A stretch of 64,000 nucleotides of DNA, from positions 1 through 64,000 of the forward strand of contig DATMAT010000051.1 in NCBI GenBank assembly GCA_035559815.1, written 5' to 3'. Each line of letters starts with the position of its first letter. The first letter of the stretch is position 1. Positions 34,587-44,520 of this stretch are shown in pieces. The stretch comes from Thermodesulfobacteriota bacterium. GTDB lineage: Bacteria; Desulfobacterota_D; UBA1144; Nemesobacterales; CSP1-2. The notes beneath the pieces were generated by a model. The model made no database searches and was not told where the DNA came from. It was given only the letters and a program-made list of their open reading frames with translations. Both the position numbers and the translations under genes were made by a program.

Positions 34587-37127
34587 CAACGTCCGGCGGC
34601 GGCGCCCAAAATCTACGCCTACGAAGATACGCACCCGCAATACGCGGGGTTGCTGAAAATCGGCTACACCACCAAAGACGTGCGCGAGCGGGTGGCAGCG
34701 CAATATCCCACCGCCCGCCCCGGCGAGCCGCCCTATCGCATCGTGGTGGAAGAATCGGCCATGCGTAGCGACGGCACGGTCTTTACCGATCACGAGGTGC
34801 ATCGCTATCTGCGTAGTCGGGGCATCCCGAATCCGCAGGGCGAGTGGTTTCAATGCACCGCCCAGGATGTGCGCGCTGCCATCCTGGCCATTCAGCGGGG
34901 AGAACTGAACGAAGAGCAGCGCACCCTCGATTTTCCTATACGGCCGGAACAACAGCGGGCCGTCGAAAGGACAGCCGCCTATTTCCGGCAGTTCAACCCG
35001 AAAACCACCGGCAAGCCTTCCCATTTCTTGTGGAACGCCAAGATGCGGTTTGGCAAGACCTTTGCCGCCTATCAGTTAGCCAAGGAAATGGGCTGGAAGA
35101 AGGTGCTGGTGCTCACCTTCAAGCCCGCTGTGCAAAGCGCCTGGGAGTCGGACTTGAAAAGCCATGTGGATTTTACCGGCTGGCAGTTCATCTCCAATAG
35201 GGATTTGCCGGCAGACGGATTGCCACGCTACAACAAAAGCCGCCCCCTCGTTTGTTTTGGCTCATTTCAAGATTACCTGGGCAAGAATCCCAGCACGGGC
35301 GGCATCAAAACCAAGAATGAATGGGTGCATACCACCAACTGGGACTGCGTCATCCTGGATGAATACCACTACGGTGCCTGGCGCGAAAAAGCCAAAGACT
35401 TGTTCGAGGGCGAAGAGGAGGAAGAAATCCGCTTTGCCCAAGGCGAGGCAGCGGAATTTCTGAAAGAAGCCGATGAAGAACTGGAAGATTTTCTGCCCAT
35501 CACCAGCGACCATTATCTCTATCTCTCCGGCACGCCCTTTCGCGCCATCGCCTCGGGCGAGTTCATCGAAGAGCAGATTTTCAACTGGACCTATTCAGAC
35601 GAACAACAAGCGAAAGAGGGTTGGAATGGCCCAGATAACCCCTATGCTATGCTGCCGCGCATGGTGCTGCTCACCTACCAACTGCCGGATGAAATCCGCG
35701 AAATTGCCTTGCAAGGCGAGTTCGATGAGTTCGACCTCAACACCTTCTTTTCCGCCACCGGTCACGGTCCCTTTGCCCGCTTCAAATATGAAGACGAAGT
35801 CCAGAAATGGCTGGATTTAATCCGCGGTGCCTTTCTGCCTACCACAGTGGATAACCTGAAACTTGGCAAAGAACGGCGGCCGCCCCTGCCGTTTTCCGAC
35901 CGGCGGCTGCTCAACGTCCTGACGCATACGTTATGGTTTTTGCCCAGTGTTGCCGCCTGTCATGCGATGAAAAACCTGTTAGAAGAGCGGCAAAACAGGT
36001 TCTATCACGACTACAAAGTCATCGTTGCCGCAGGCGCGGAGGCTGGCATCGGCGTGGCTGCCCTGGAACCAGTGCTGCGGGCGATGGGCGACCCCCTTAA
36101 GACCAAAACCATTACCCTGACGTGCGGCAAGTTGACCACTGGCGTCACGGTCAGACCCTGGACGGGCATCTTTATGCTGCGCAACTCCTCCAGCCCCGAG
36201 ACCTACTTTCAGGCGGCCTTCCGCGTGCAATCACCGTGGACGATCAAAAATCCCGATGGGCAACACCCTAACCAGGAGGAGATTCTCAAACAGGAATGCT
36301 ACATCTTTGACTTCGCCCCCGACCGCGCTCTGCGCCAGATCGCAGAATACGCCAGCCGCCTGAACGTGGACGAAACCGCCAGCCCGGAAGTCAAAGTGGC
36401 TGAGTTTATTCGCTTCCTGCCGGTGCTGGCGTACGACGGCAGTTCAATGAAACAGATTGACGCAGCAGGGATTCTGGACATGGCGATGAGCGGCACTACC
36501 GCTACCCTACTAGCCCGCCGCTGGGAAAGCGCCCTGCTGGTCAATGTGGACAACGAAACCCTGGCGCGCCTGATGGCAAATGAGAGGGCTATGGCTGCCT
36601 TGATGAGCATTGAAGGCTTCCGGAATCTGAATCAGGATATTGAGACCATCATCAACCGTTCCGAGGCGGTCAAAAAGGCAAAACGCGAGGCCAACGACCG
36701 GCAACTGACCAGAGAAGAAAAGCGGGAACTGAGCGGAGCCGAGAAGGAATACAAGAGCAAGCGCAAGATGATTCAGGAAAAACTCATCAAGTTTGCCACC
36801 CGTATTCCCATTTTCATGTATCTCACCGACTACCGAGAACATACCCTCCGTGATGTAATCACCAAACTCGAACCAGGGCTTTTCAAGCGCGTGACTGGCC
36901 TGAATGTCGAAGATTTTGAGCTTCTGGTTAGCCTCAATGTCTTTAACAGTGCCCTGATGAACGATGCGGTGTATAAATTCAAACGCTACGAAGATTCAAG
37001 CCTGGTCTATACCGGCGTCAACAGACACGATGAAGAATACATAGGTTTGTACGACACTGTCTTGAGCCGCCAAGAGTATGAGGCGACATTCGTCAATGAA
37101 CCCTCGGAGAGTTATGAGCAAAAATAG
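34566..37127 (+). CDS. GIY-YIG (T5orf172-like) nuclease fused to DEAD/DEAH helicase, restriction subunit
   Basis: The 853-residue protein has an N-terminal GIY-YIG-type domain (about 14-105): 'KIYAYED' and 'LLKIGYT' strands, R40 in 'TKDVRERV', H76/H79 in 'FTDHEVHRYL', and E93 in 'PQGEWFQCT', the usual Arg-His-Glu set. A superfamily 2 helicase follows: Walker A 'MRFGKTFAAYQ' (GKT 163-165), DEYH box at 265-268 ('CVILDEYHYG'), 'YLSGTPFRA' motif III, and 'QAAFRVQSPW' as motif VI. Lysine- and glutamate-rich coiled segments lie near the C-terminus (about 690-740). With the two methylases it forms an ATP-dependent restriction system in which translocation feeds a GIY-YIG nuclease. An attC-like site follows at 37139, so the gene ends a cassette. 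Confidence 0.83.
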   Translation: MPNEFFPQRPAAAPKIYAYEDTHPQYAGLLKIGYTTKDVRERVAAQYPTARPGEPPYRIVVEESAMRSDGTVFTDHEVHRYLRSRGIPNPQGEWFQCTAQDVRAAILAIQRGELNEEQRTLDFPIRPEQQRAVERTAAYFRQFNPKTTGKPSHFLWNAKMRFGKTFAAYQLAKEMGWKKVLVLTFKPAVQSAWESDLKSHVDFTGWQFISNRDLPADGLPRYNKSRPLVCFGSFQDYLGKNPSTGGIKTKNEWVHTTNWDCVILDEYHYGAWREKAKDLFEGEEEEEIRFAQGEAAEFLKEADEELEDFLPITSDHYLYLSGTPFRAIASGEFIEEQIFNWTYSDEQQAKEGWNGPDNPYAMLPRMVLLTYQLPDEIREIALQGEFDEFDLNTFFSATGHGPFARFKYEDEVQKWLDLIRGAFLPTTVDNLKLGKERRPPLPFSDRRLLNVLTHTLWFLPSVAACHAMKNLLEERQNRFYHDYKVIVAAGAEAGIGVAALEPVLRAMGDPLKTKTITLTCGKLTTGVTVRPWTGIFMLRNSSSPETYFQAAFRVQSPWTIKNPDGQHPNQEEILKQECYIFDFAPDRALRQIAEYASRLNVDETASPEVKVAEFIRFLPVLAYDGSSMKQIDAAGILDMAMSGTTATLLARRWESALLVNVDNETLARLMANERAMAALMSIEGFRNLNQDIETIINRSEAVKKAKREANDRQLTREEKRELSGAEKEYKSKRKMIQEKLIKFATRIPIFMYLTDYREHTLRDVITKLEPGLFKRVTGLNVEDFELLVSLNVFNSALMNDAVYKFKRYEDSSLVYTGVNRHDEEYIGLYDTVLSRQEYEATFVNEPSESYEQK

Positions 37128-37138
37128 AAAAACCTCGG

Positions 37139-37198
37139 GCCTAACAACATCATGCAGCGGACGGTGCTGCGCGCCGCCGCTAATGCGGAGCGTTAGGA
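37139..37198 (+). repeat. attC-like integron recombination site
   Basis: The 60-base element starts with the core site GCCTAAC (37139-37145, R'' consensus RYYYAAC) and ends with GTTAGGA (37192-37198, R' consensus GTTRRRY, last base off). The interior has imperfect inverted arms (ATGCAGCGG and CCGCTAATGC) as expected for L'' and L'. It lies 11 bases past the stop codon of the nuclease-helicase, the expected place for a cassette's attC. Confidence 0.7.
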
Positions 37199-37296
37199 TG
37201 CGGTAGGATGCCAATTGGCTGGGCAATGATCGAGGGGGAAGCGGCCACCGGCTAGGCTCTAAAGAGAGCTTGGTTAACCTTAAAGGAGAACACCAA

Positions 37297-37407
37297 ATGC
37301 AAAACGACAAACAACACGACATAGACGTACTCAAACAACTCGTGACTTATCAGCGTTATCGGACCGGAGCTCGCATTTCGGCGAGCCGATCGAACATCGA
37401 TCGATAA
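37297..37407 (+). CDS. small ORF, 36 residues, unknown
   Basis: An ATG at 37297 preceded by AAAGGAG opens a 36-codon frame starting MQNDKQHDIDVLKQL and ending at TAA 37405. The N-terminal half looks protein-like (acidic and helical) but the second half runs into a palindromic stretch (37360-37410). It may be the 5' remnant of a cassette gene. I do not recognise a family. Confidence 0.3.
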   Translation: MQNDKQHDIDVLKQLVTYQRYRTGARISASRSNIDR

Positions 37408-37428
37408 CCGGGCGGCTTTCCTAAAGTT

Positions 37429-37587
37429 ATGAAACGTTTACTGTTTTCATGCCTGTTTACCAGTCTAATACAAATGCCGGTGATGGCCCAGGAATTACGA
37501 GGCTTTGCGGACATTCACAACCATCAGTTCGCGAATCTTGCATTTGGGGGCAACATCAGGAAGTCCAGGGTCAGGTCTTGGTTGTGA
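37429..37587 (+). pseudogene. truncated secreted metal-dependent hydrolase (cassette remnant)
   Basis: A 52-codon frame begins with a plausible signal peptide (MKRLLFSCLFTSLI, cleavage near 'MAQ-EL') followed by 'GFADIHNHQFANLAFGG', which resembles the N-terminal H-x-H metal-binding start of amidohydrolase-type enzymes. Homology then stops where the 163-base repeat element begins at 37568, and the frame ends at TGA 37585. It is best read as the 5' end of a cassette gene destroyed by insertion or deletion. Confidence 0.5.
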
Positions 37588-37730
37588 ATTCAGGCTTGAC
37601 GAAGAAAAGGTCCGCTCCCCTTTTTTGAAGAACGCTTTCCATGGGTAGTTAGTGGCCTGAGAGACAAAAATTTCTTTTTGGGCTGTTTCCGTTTTCTCTT
37701 CTTGACCCGAAACCAGGTTCTTTGTATTCT
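37568..37730. repeat. 163-bp direct repeat, copy A
   Basis: Starts GGGTCAGGTCTTGGTTGTGAATTC, in part, and shares with 38506-38670 'GAAGAACGCTTTCCATGGGT', 'AATTTCTTTTT', and 'CCGTTTTCTCTTCTTGACC'. The two copies are about 75-80% alike by eye, same orientation, and bracket the dihydrofolate-reductase-family cassette. It has no coding capacity I trust and may be a non-autonomous element related to the RAYT type. Confidence 0.7.
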
Positions 37731-37847
37731 GAGTACTAATTAGATTAAGCAATGACTTGCAGTGATTTGCAGAATAACACCCCTAGTAGAGAATTATGCT
37801 GCATTTTTGCAGTCTAATTATTAGTTAGGCCGCTTCAGGAGCACATC

Positions 37848-38456
<609 letters not shown>

Positions 38457-38462
<6 letters not shown>

Positions 38463-38488
38463 CAAAACGCTGAGCTTGGTCGTTAGGC
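38457..38488 (+). repeat. short attC-like site after the DHFR-family cassette
   Basis: GCCTAAC (38457-38463) and GTTAGGC (38482-38488) are exact core-site consensus sequences and lie within a longer inverted repeat GCGGCCTAAC / GTTAGGCCGC. The 32-base span is much shorter than a normal attC, so the central part (L'' to L') has probably been deleted. Confidence 0.6.
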
Positions 38489-38505
38489 CGCGCGAAGAAC
38501 TCTGG

Positions 38506-38670
38506 GGGTCAGGTCTTGGTTGTGAATTCAACTTAAAGAAGAAAAAGGTACTTCCCCTTTTTCCTTGAAGAACGCTTTCCATGGGTAATTAGCGAGTTGG
38601 GGAAGCCCAAAATTTCTTTTTAGCTTTTCCCGTTTTCTCTTCTTGACCTGAACTTGGTTTTTTCTATTCC
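38506..38670. repeat. 163-bp direct repeat, copy B
   Basis: Second copy of the element at 37568-37730, same orientation, beginning with the same GGGTCAGGTCTTGGTTGTGA. It lies directly after the short attC, so cassette plus repeat may have been duplicated or may recombine. The rest of the 38463-38776 spacer is AT-rich without a gene. Confidence 0.7.
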
Positions 38671-38776
38671 TGCTAATCATGTTACCCTGATCAAATTTAT
38701 AGGTACCGATTGACCGTTGAATACTATCAAAACATACTAAAGCATATAATAATGCATATTGCTGAAAGGAGATTCC

Positions 38777-38971
38777 ATGAGGACAACACTAAACATAAAC
38801 GATGAATTGCTTAAAAGGGCGTCGGAATTGACCGGCATTAAGGGGAAATGGTTGTTGGTTAATATGGGCTTGGAAATCTTAATCGCAAGGGAAAGTAGTA
38901 AAAAACTGGCCAAATTGGGTGGGGCGGAAAAAGAATTGACCAAGATACCTCTTAGAAGAACGAGGAACTGA
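38777..38971 (+). CDS. vapB: VapB-type antitoxin
   Basis: The 64-residue protein begins 'MRTTLNINDELLKRASELTG', the ribbon-helix-helix start of VapB (DUF2191) antitoxins, and ends with the toxin-binding 'KLAKLGGAEKELTKIPLRR' in sense. AAAGGAG at 38766-38772 decides the ATG at 38777. A vapC start follows five bases later but is only a remnant, so this antitoxin is orphaned. Confidence 0.85.
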   Translation: MRTTLNINDELLKRASELTGIKGKWLLVNMGLEILIARESSKKLAKLGGAEKELTKIPLRRTRN

Positions 38972-38975
38972 GAAA

Positions 38976-39026
38976 ATGGTCCTTTTTGACACCTGCGGTA
39001 CGGTTAATAGTCGGCCACGATTTTAA
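38976..39026 (+). pseudogene. vapC: VapC toxin remnant (first codons only)
   Basis: The frame from ATG 38976 reads MVLFDTCGTV before losing homology and stopping at TAA 39024. 'MVLxDT' is the canonical VapC PIN-domain start with its first metal-binding Asp; the remaining 110 or so residues are missing. Confidence 0.65.
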
Positions 39027-39336
39027 GTTGTAATAATCAAGACTTAATTTGCCAAACGCCTTCTGAACAGGTTATATTCTCTCATTAAATTTATACTACT
39101 GTTGTCATTCTGAGATGCGAAGCGGCGAAGAATCTAATATTAAGATGCTTAACTTCGTTCAGCATGATAACTGGGGCCTTTGCGGAGTCTATTATGAATG
39201 TAATGAACGGCATAGAGTGACATTTAGAAAAGTAAAATCGTTCTATCAGACGCCACTTGCAAGGCGCAGTCTGTTTGATTGAACCCTGACTATTACATTT
39301 CAGTCATTATACCGCTTACATAGCTTATCAATCACG
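39027..39336. other. intergenic, one dispersed repeat
   Basis: No gene is seen. About 39105-39170 is another copy of the 'GTCATTCTGAGATGCGAAG...CGTTCAGCATGATAA' repeat; the rest is AT-rich. Confidence 0.5.
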
Positions 39337-40011
39337 ATGCATCCGATCATTCAAATTGCCGGGGTAATTGACAAGGAGGAGGCCGCTCTCCTTTGTAAAG
39401 CCGGGGTTACGCACATTGGTTTTCCTCTTCGTATTTCTGGCGGCCGTGAAGACCTGTCGGAATCAGAAGCTAAATCGATCATAAGCTCAATAGGCTCAAG
39501 CGTAGCAACTGTACTTATTACATATCTCGACGATAGCGATGAGGTCGTTGATTTCTCCGATTATCTCGGCGTGGGAGGGGTTCAACTCCATGGCCCAATA
39601 TCAGAAACCAATTTAGAAAATATTCGGAATCGGAGACCACATTTGTTCATCATTAAGAGCCTTATAGTCCGGATGAATAATTTGAGTGAACTGGAGAAAG
39701 AGGTTTCCCGGTTCCATCATTTTGTTGATGCGTTTATTACCGACACCTACGACCCGAATACTGGCCGAACAGGTGCCACCGGTAAAACCCATGATTGGGC
39801 GGTAAGCCGTCGTCTGGTGGAGCTTTCCCCGAAGCCGGTCATCCTGGCCGGAGGACTGACTCCTGAGAACGTCCGGGCTGCAATCACCAAGGTTCGCCCT
39901 GCCGGTGTTGACGCACATACCGGAGTAGAGGATCCTGATGGTCGTAAAGACCTGGCACTTGTCACTAAATTCATTTCCGAGGCGCAAAAAGCATTTGGAC
40001 TTATTGAGTAG
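39337..40011 (+). CDS. phosphoribosylanthranilate isomerase-like (TrpF-like) protein lacking the catalytic cysteine
   Basis: The 224-residue protein is a TIM barrel of TrpF type: 'GVQLHG' (82-87), 'FITDTYDP' with the general-acid Asp at 136, 'GATGKTHDW', 'PVILAGGLTPENV' and a phosphate-binding 'GVDAHTGVED'. TrpF needs a cysteine at the end of strand 1 (KICGI); here the sequence is 'IQIAGVI', so Cys is Ala8. The 'SSG' in the last phosphate loop is 'HTG'. It is therefore unlikely to isomerise phosphoribosylanthranilate by the standard mechanism and may act on another sugar phosphate or be non-enzymatic. No trp genes are adjacent. Confidence 0.75.
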   Translation: MHPIIQIAGVIDKEEAALLCKAGVTHIGFPLRISGGREDLSESEAKSIISSIGSSVATVLITYLDDSDEVVDFSDYLGVGGVQLHGPISETNLENIRNRRPHLFIIKSLIVRMNNLSELEKEVSRFHHFVDAFITDTYDPNTGRTGATGKTHDWAVSRRLVELSPKPVILAGGLTPENVRAAITKVRPAGVDAHTGVEDPDGRKDLALVTKFISEAQKAFGLIE

Positions 40012-40469
40012 GGAGTAGCGGCTTATCAAAAATAAGGGGTTAATTATCAGAGTTCGCCTGATAGTAATCAAAGATTTTCAATTGCTCATAAAGAATAAGT
40101 ACCCCTCTTTAATTCTCCCCTTGTTAATGGGAGAAACACGTCCTAACACCTTAATTCCTTCCCCCCAATGTGGGGGAAGGTTAGGATGGGGGGAAAAATG
40201 AATACACCCCCACCTTAGTCCCCCATCAAGGGGGAGGAAATAAAGGGCTTTAAAAGCTATTTACACAAATAGGATTATGGCCTCGTTTTACCAGGATGGT
40301 TTTTTAGTCTCTGATTATTTTTGGAGCTGTAAGGGAACAGTATGAATCATCCAAATGAGCTTGCTTTAGCACTACAACGGGTATTACCAGGTGATTCCCC
40401 ATTTCTCTGATTGACATGAAATTAGACTTGTTGTAGCATCAGGCAAAAGAGCTATTTGAGGAGGCTCAC
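40012..40469. other. intergenic with dispersed repeat and a 22-codon ORF
   Basis: About 40100-40240 is a repeat rich in 'CCTTCCCCC...GGGGGAAGG' and 'CCCCACCTTAGTCCCCC', similar to 47320-47390 and forming hairpins. A tiny frame at 40342-40410 (MNHPNELALALQRVLPGDS) looks protein-like and may be a gene fragment, but it is too short to name. Nothing else is visible. Confidence 0.45.
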
Positions 40470-40850
40470 ATGAGTGATGCGGAGAACCGTACTACGGTTG
40501 AGGCGCTGATAGCGGCGATAAACGGTAACGACCGCCCGGCGCTCGACAATGTATTTGCCGAAGATGCCGTGATAGAATGGCCGCAGTCCGGCGAGCGGAT
40601 AAACGGCGGGCAAAACCGGCGTGAAATCTATAACCGCTTTCCCTCTCTACCCAAGGTTACACCCCGGCGTATTACCGGCAGGGGAGACCTCTGGGTGCTC
40701 GAAGCGAGCCTTGATTACGGCGACGGAGAGCCGTACCAGTGCGTGTTCATTTTCGAAATGAGAGACGGCAAGATTGCCAGGGAGGTCGGATACTGGTCAA
40801 AGCCGTTTCCGGCGCCCGATTGGCGCGCCCCTTGGGTCGAGCGAATGTAG
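40470..40850 (+). CDS. SnoaL-like/NTF2-fold protein
   Basis: The 126-residue protein has the NTF2-like alpha+beta cone signature: 'TVEALIAAINGNDRPALDNVFAEDAVIEWP' (split by turns) followed by beta strands 'WVLEASLDYGDG' and 'YQCVFIFEMRDGKIAREVGYW' in sense. Such proteins are ketosteroid-isomerase-like small-molecule binders or enzymes; no catalytic assignment is possible. GAGGAGG precedes the ATG. It stands alone. Confidence 0.72.
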   Translation: MSDAENRTTVEALIAAINGNDRPALDNVFAEDAVIEWPQSGERINGGQNRREIYNRFPSLPKVTPRRITGRGDLWVLEASLDYGDGEPYQCVFIFEMRDGKIAREVGYWSKPFPAPDWRAPWVERM

Positions 40851-41468
40851 AGATAGGATGGTTAGAAAAGAAAATGTGAAAGTCTATATTTGATCTGACG
40901 GACAATGTCAATACAAGTTAAATCGGTATACACCACGAAATAATTTCGATGCTTACCCGTAAATTTGTCAACTTGGTCGTTTGTTCAAACTCGGACTAAA
41001 CTCTTTGAATAATATGGTTGTCATGCTGAACCCTTCGCCATGCTCGGAGCTTGTCCTGAGTGAAATGAAGGAATAAACTCAGTGAAGCGTCTAATAATAT
41101 TCAGATTCTTCGCTGCTTTGCGGCTCCAGAATGAATGGGCATTTTTATTTCTCTTTACCAGCGGATAAACCACCGCTCATGCTTGTCGAAGCATCATACT
41201 GAGCCTGGTCGAAGTATGAATTTAGAACCTAAGGAGTTCGTCCTTCCCCCGGTTAAACCGGGGGACCAGCTCAGGACGAACGGGATTATTGACAAGCTCA
41301 CCGCTCAGAACGAGGGGGTGTGTTATTGACTTAGTCATGGCATTCAGAATGACGGGCTGAGAATCACCGCTCTTTATCTACGTAACTTTTGTTGACACTA
41401 TCGGTAATATCTAATGTTGGTGTCTAATGTTGGTGTTTACATTTTTTTTGACGTGGTAGGTTTGCCCC
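40851..41468. other. intergenic, repeat-rich
   Basis: No gene is visible. About 41025-41330 is a string of degenerate dispersed repeats ('CATGCTGAACCCTTCG', 'AAGCATCATACTGAGCC', 'CCCCGGTTAAACCGGGGGA'). Confidence 0.5.
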
Positions 41469-42251
41469 CTACACAATTATCCTCTTCCTGATCCTCACTA
41501 CCGCGTAGATAAACGTCAGCATTCCAAAAACTATAAGCCAGAGTACATTTTCAACCATTCCCGGTTTTAGCTCTCCCATTACCAGCCCGCGCACAAGCTC
41601 TGTAGAGTGGTATAGAGGTGTAAACCAGGCGACCGTACTTACCCAGTCCGGCAGTGTGGAGAGTGGAAAGAAAATACCGGAAAGAAAAAAGAGCGGGGCG
41701 ATAAGAAGCGTGAAATAATAACTGAAGAAATCCCAGGATTGAGAAAACGACGTGAAAAGCATGGCCATTGAGGCAAAGGCGAAGCCGGTAAGGAGAATGA
41801 CAAAGGGGACGAGTATAGCGGTTGGAGAGGGGATGAGTTTGAAAAGGAAAAGTACAATTATCATAGCCAGACTTGAGAAAACCGCTTTGGTCGTAGCAAA
41901 GAGAATCTCCCCGGCAACCACTTCGTCGATATCTACCGGGGTTGATATTATGGCATCGTATGTTTTTTGAGCGACCATTCGGGCATACGCTCCGAATGTG
42001 CACTCGTAGCTAGCGGCATTCATCGCTGTGTAGGATATTAATCCCGAAGCGATGAACTGCATGTAGCTCATGCCGTTTACATCCGGGATCAACGGTGCAA
42101 ACCCGTAGCCTAGGGCGATAAGATAAAGAACAGGCTCGCCGATGTTGGCAACTAGGCTAGACTTATAAAACTTGGTCCAGACGATTAGATTCCTGTACCA
42201 TACCCATCGGCACCGGTAGGTAATGTTAGGAAGAACCTCAGTTATATTCAT
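41469..42251 (-). CDS. ABC-2 type transporter permease (NodJ-like)
   Basis: The 260-residue membrane protein has six predicted helices and the ABC-2 signature region 'SPLFFLSGIFFPLSTLPDWV'-like ('IAPLFFLSGIFFPLSTLP', about 195-212), close to NodJ and polysaccharide or drug exporter permeases. It would pair with a separate NodI-like ATPase, which is not in the window on this strand; the ATPase gene may lie elsewhere or have been lost. Substrate unknown. Confidence 0.83.
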   Translation of the reverse strand: MNITEVLPNITYRCRWVWYRNLIVWTKFYKSSLVANIGEPVLYLIALGYGFAPLIPDVNGMSYMQFIASGLISYTAMNAASYECTFGAYARMVAQKTYDAIISTPVDIDEVVAGEILFATTKAVFSSLAMIIVLFLFKLIPSPTAILVPFVILLTGFAFASMAMLFTSFSQSWDFFSYYFTLLIAPLFFLSGIFFPLSTLPDWVSTVAWFTPLYHSTELVRGLVMGELKPGMVENVLWLIVFGMLTFIYAVVRIRKRIIV

Positions 42252-42832
42252 CTTTTATCCAATCAACCATCATATTCTCGCCCACACCCCCCCCACGCCC
42301 ATTCTCCCATACGCTCACACACCCATACACCCTCATTCCCTAAGATACTAAAATCTTAAAACGGCTTGTCAACATTAAAATATGACCGATGGTACTGCTG
42401 TCTAAAATAACTAGAAACAAGAGGTCCATACTAGTAAAACAAGGCCTTTAGGTAGATAAAAACGTCTTTGTAAAGTCAGGTCATCCCCTTTTATGTTTGC
42501 TATGCAAGTGCCATCCTAATCCGATTTGTTGAAATAGCTTTTTAACCCTCCTCACCCTTCGCCTCCGCTCAGGGTGAAGGCATGGCATTGCCGGGAGTTT
42601 TAGACCTGCCTTCATGGTGAGCGGAGTCGAACCATGAATCCTTGGTCAAGACTAGGGCAGACTCTACCCACAATGGGGAAGGAGATAATTGCTTTTATAC
42701 TATTATTGTGAGTCGCCCTCTTTTAGCGACAACCAATCTCTTATTTTGGACAAGCTCAGACCGATGCCTTTCTGGAAATGGCAAGAAATGATAAGGTATA
42801 GACCCAAACCAAAACCTGAGGGGTAAAGTTTA
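42252..42832. other. intergenic
   Basis: No gene is visible between the divergent permease and symporter genes. Near 42270-42345 is a C-rich low-complexity stretch (CCCACACCCC...), and 42550-42680 holds degenerate dispersed repeats. Confidence 0.45.
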
Positions 42833-44188
42833 ATGGAACAAGCACTGATAAAAACACTCTCCGACATAAGCGGCTTCGTATGGGGTTTGCCTCTTATTGT
42901 GCTCCTTCTGGGAACGGGGATATACCTGACCATAATCTTAAGGGGCATTCAGTTCCGCGCGCTGATTCCTTCATTATATATTGCATTGATAAAAAGAAAG
43001 GAAGAAAGGGAATCGGAAGGGGACATCTCTCATTTCCAGGCTTTGATGACTGCGCTTTCCGCAACGGTGGGAGTCGGGAACATCGCCGGGGTGGCAACGG
43101 CAATTGCTACCGGCGGCCCGGGGGCGGTGTTCTGGATGTGGATTACCGGCCTCTTCGGCATGGCCACAAAATATTCGGAGGCAGTACTCGCCGTTAAATA
43201 TAGAGAGGTTGATAAGTTCGGTACGATGAGCGGCGGGCCCATGTACTACATCTCAAAAGGGCTCGGGTTAAAGTGGCTCGGAGTTCTATTTGCGGTATTT
43301 GCTTCCATTGCCGCATTTGGTATCGGAAACATGGTTCAGTCGAACTCCGTTGCCGATGCTATTAATTCAACCTTTGGTGTACCCCATTGGATTTCAGGAG
43401 TGGTCATGTGTATTGCCACCGGGCTTGTAATCATCGGTGGAATCAAGAGCATCGCCAAGGCCGCAAGTGTGATCGTTCCTTTCATGATAGTTTTCTATAT
43501 GTTTGGTGCAACCATATCCATTATTATTCACTGGGATAATGTGTTCGATGCCTTTCGCTTGATTTTCTATCACGCATTTACGCCGACCGCTGCCGCCGGC
43601 GGATTCATGGGGGCGGCAATAAAGGAAACGGTGAGGATGGGGGTTGCCAGAGGGATCTTCTCGAATGAATCGGGCCTTGGAAGCTCGCCGATAGCCGCGG
43701 CCGCCGCACAGACCAGGAATCCGGTGAGGCAGGCACTGGTCTCTATGACTCAGACATTTATAGATACAATCGTCGTCTGCACGTTTACCGGTGTTGTTAT
43801 AATAGCAAGCGGTGTGTGGACTAGCGGTCAGACCGGAGCCTCCCTATCCACGCTGGCATTCGAACAGGGAATCCCCAAGCAGATTGGTGACGATATTGTA
43901 GCTATAAGCCTAGCCTCTTTTGCCTATTCCACCATTATCGGATGGTGTTACTACGGAGAAAAAGCTATAGAGTACCTTTTCAAAGAGCCGGCGGTAAAAC
44001 CCTACAGAGTTGTTTTCACTATTATGGTATTGGTTGGAGCAACAGTTGAATTGGACCTGGTGTGGACCTTTGCCGATATTATGAACGGCCTCATGGCCTT
44101 TCCGAACCTCATCGGCCTCCTCGGCCTCTCCAGGGTTGTAGTGGAGGAGACGAAGAAGTATTTGGAGATGGAGATAAAGGGGAGGTAG
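42833..44188 (+). CDS. alanine/glycine:cation symporter (AGCS family)
   Basis: The 451-residue integral membrane protein has about 10-11 hydrophobic helices and the AGCS signature '[22 protein letters not shown]' (in sense, about 83-104), plus '[16 protein letters not shown]' and '[20 protein letters not shown]'. It takes up alanine or glycine with Na+ (or H+). It lies at the left border of the nitrogen-metabolism cluster but is separated from it by a decayed toxin-antitoxin pair and is probably not part of it. Confidence 0.93.
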   Translation: MEQALIKTLSDISGFVWGLPLIVLLLGTGIYLTIILRGIQFRALIPSLYIALIKRKEERESEGDISHFQALMTALSATVGVGNIAGVATAIATGGPGAVFWMWITGLFGMATKYSEAVLAVKYREVDKFGTMSGGPMYYISKGLGLKWLGVLFAVFASIAAFGIGNMVQSNSVADAINSTFGVPHWISGVVMCIATGLVIIGGIKSIAKAASVIVPFMIVFYMFGATISIIIHWDNVFDAFRLIFYHAFTPTAAAGGFMGAAIKETVRMGVARGIFSNESGLGSSPIAAAAAQTRNPVRQALVSMTQTFIDTIVVCTFTGVVIIASGVWTSGQTGASLSTLAFEQGIPKQIGDDIVAISLASFAYSTIIGWCYYGEKAIEYLFKEPAVKPYRVVFTIMVLVGATVELDLVWTFADIMNGLMAFPNLIGLLGLSRVVVEETKKYLEMEIKGR

Positions 44189-44206
44189 GTTTTTATAAAA
44201 ATATAT

Positions 44207-44520
44207 TTATCTCAGTCGCTTTCTTAATATTGGTTCCATAAGTTTTAGCATTCTCTTTGCTTGATCTTCGTCTATTTCGTCATTTATATACTTCTCATAT
44301 ACATTGACTACCTCTGGAGGCATAGAACTCTTTTTAATGATGCCGCATGCACCTTTGCGTTCCCACTCCATAAACTTATTAACTAGTTCCTTGACAATTC
44401 TAAAGCCTTTCTCTTGATAAGAAATAGCGTAGATTCTTCGGAAACTCCAGTAAAATGGTATATGAAGATATTAGAATCAATGAAGACTGTTTCTCCTGTT
44501 TTAATCTGGTTAAGTTTCAT
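44207..44520 (-). pseudogene. truncated PIN-domain toxin joined to an unrelated 3' fragment
   Basis: From ATG 44520 a 45-codon frame reads 'MKLNQIKTGETVFIDSNIFI' and 'YHFTGVSEES', the beginning of a PIN (VapC-type) ribonuclease with its first Asp in 'FIDSNIF', then stops at TAG 44383. Overlapping in another frame is 'GFRIVKELVNKFMEWERKG' to a TAA at 44207, apparently the 3' part of a different small gene. The toxin is therefore broken by deletion. Its start overlaps the antitoxin stop by 11 bases. Confidence 0.65.
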
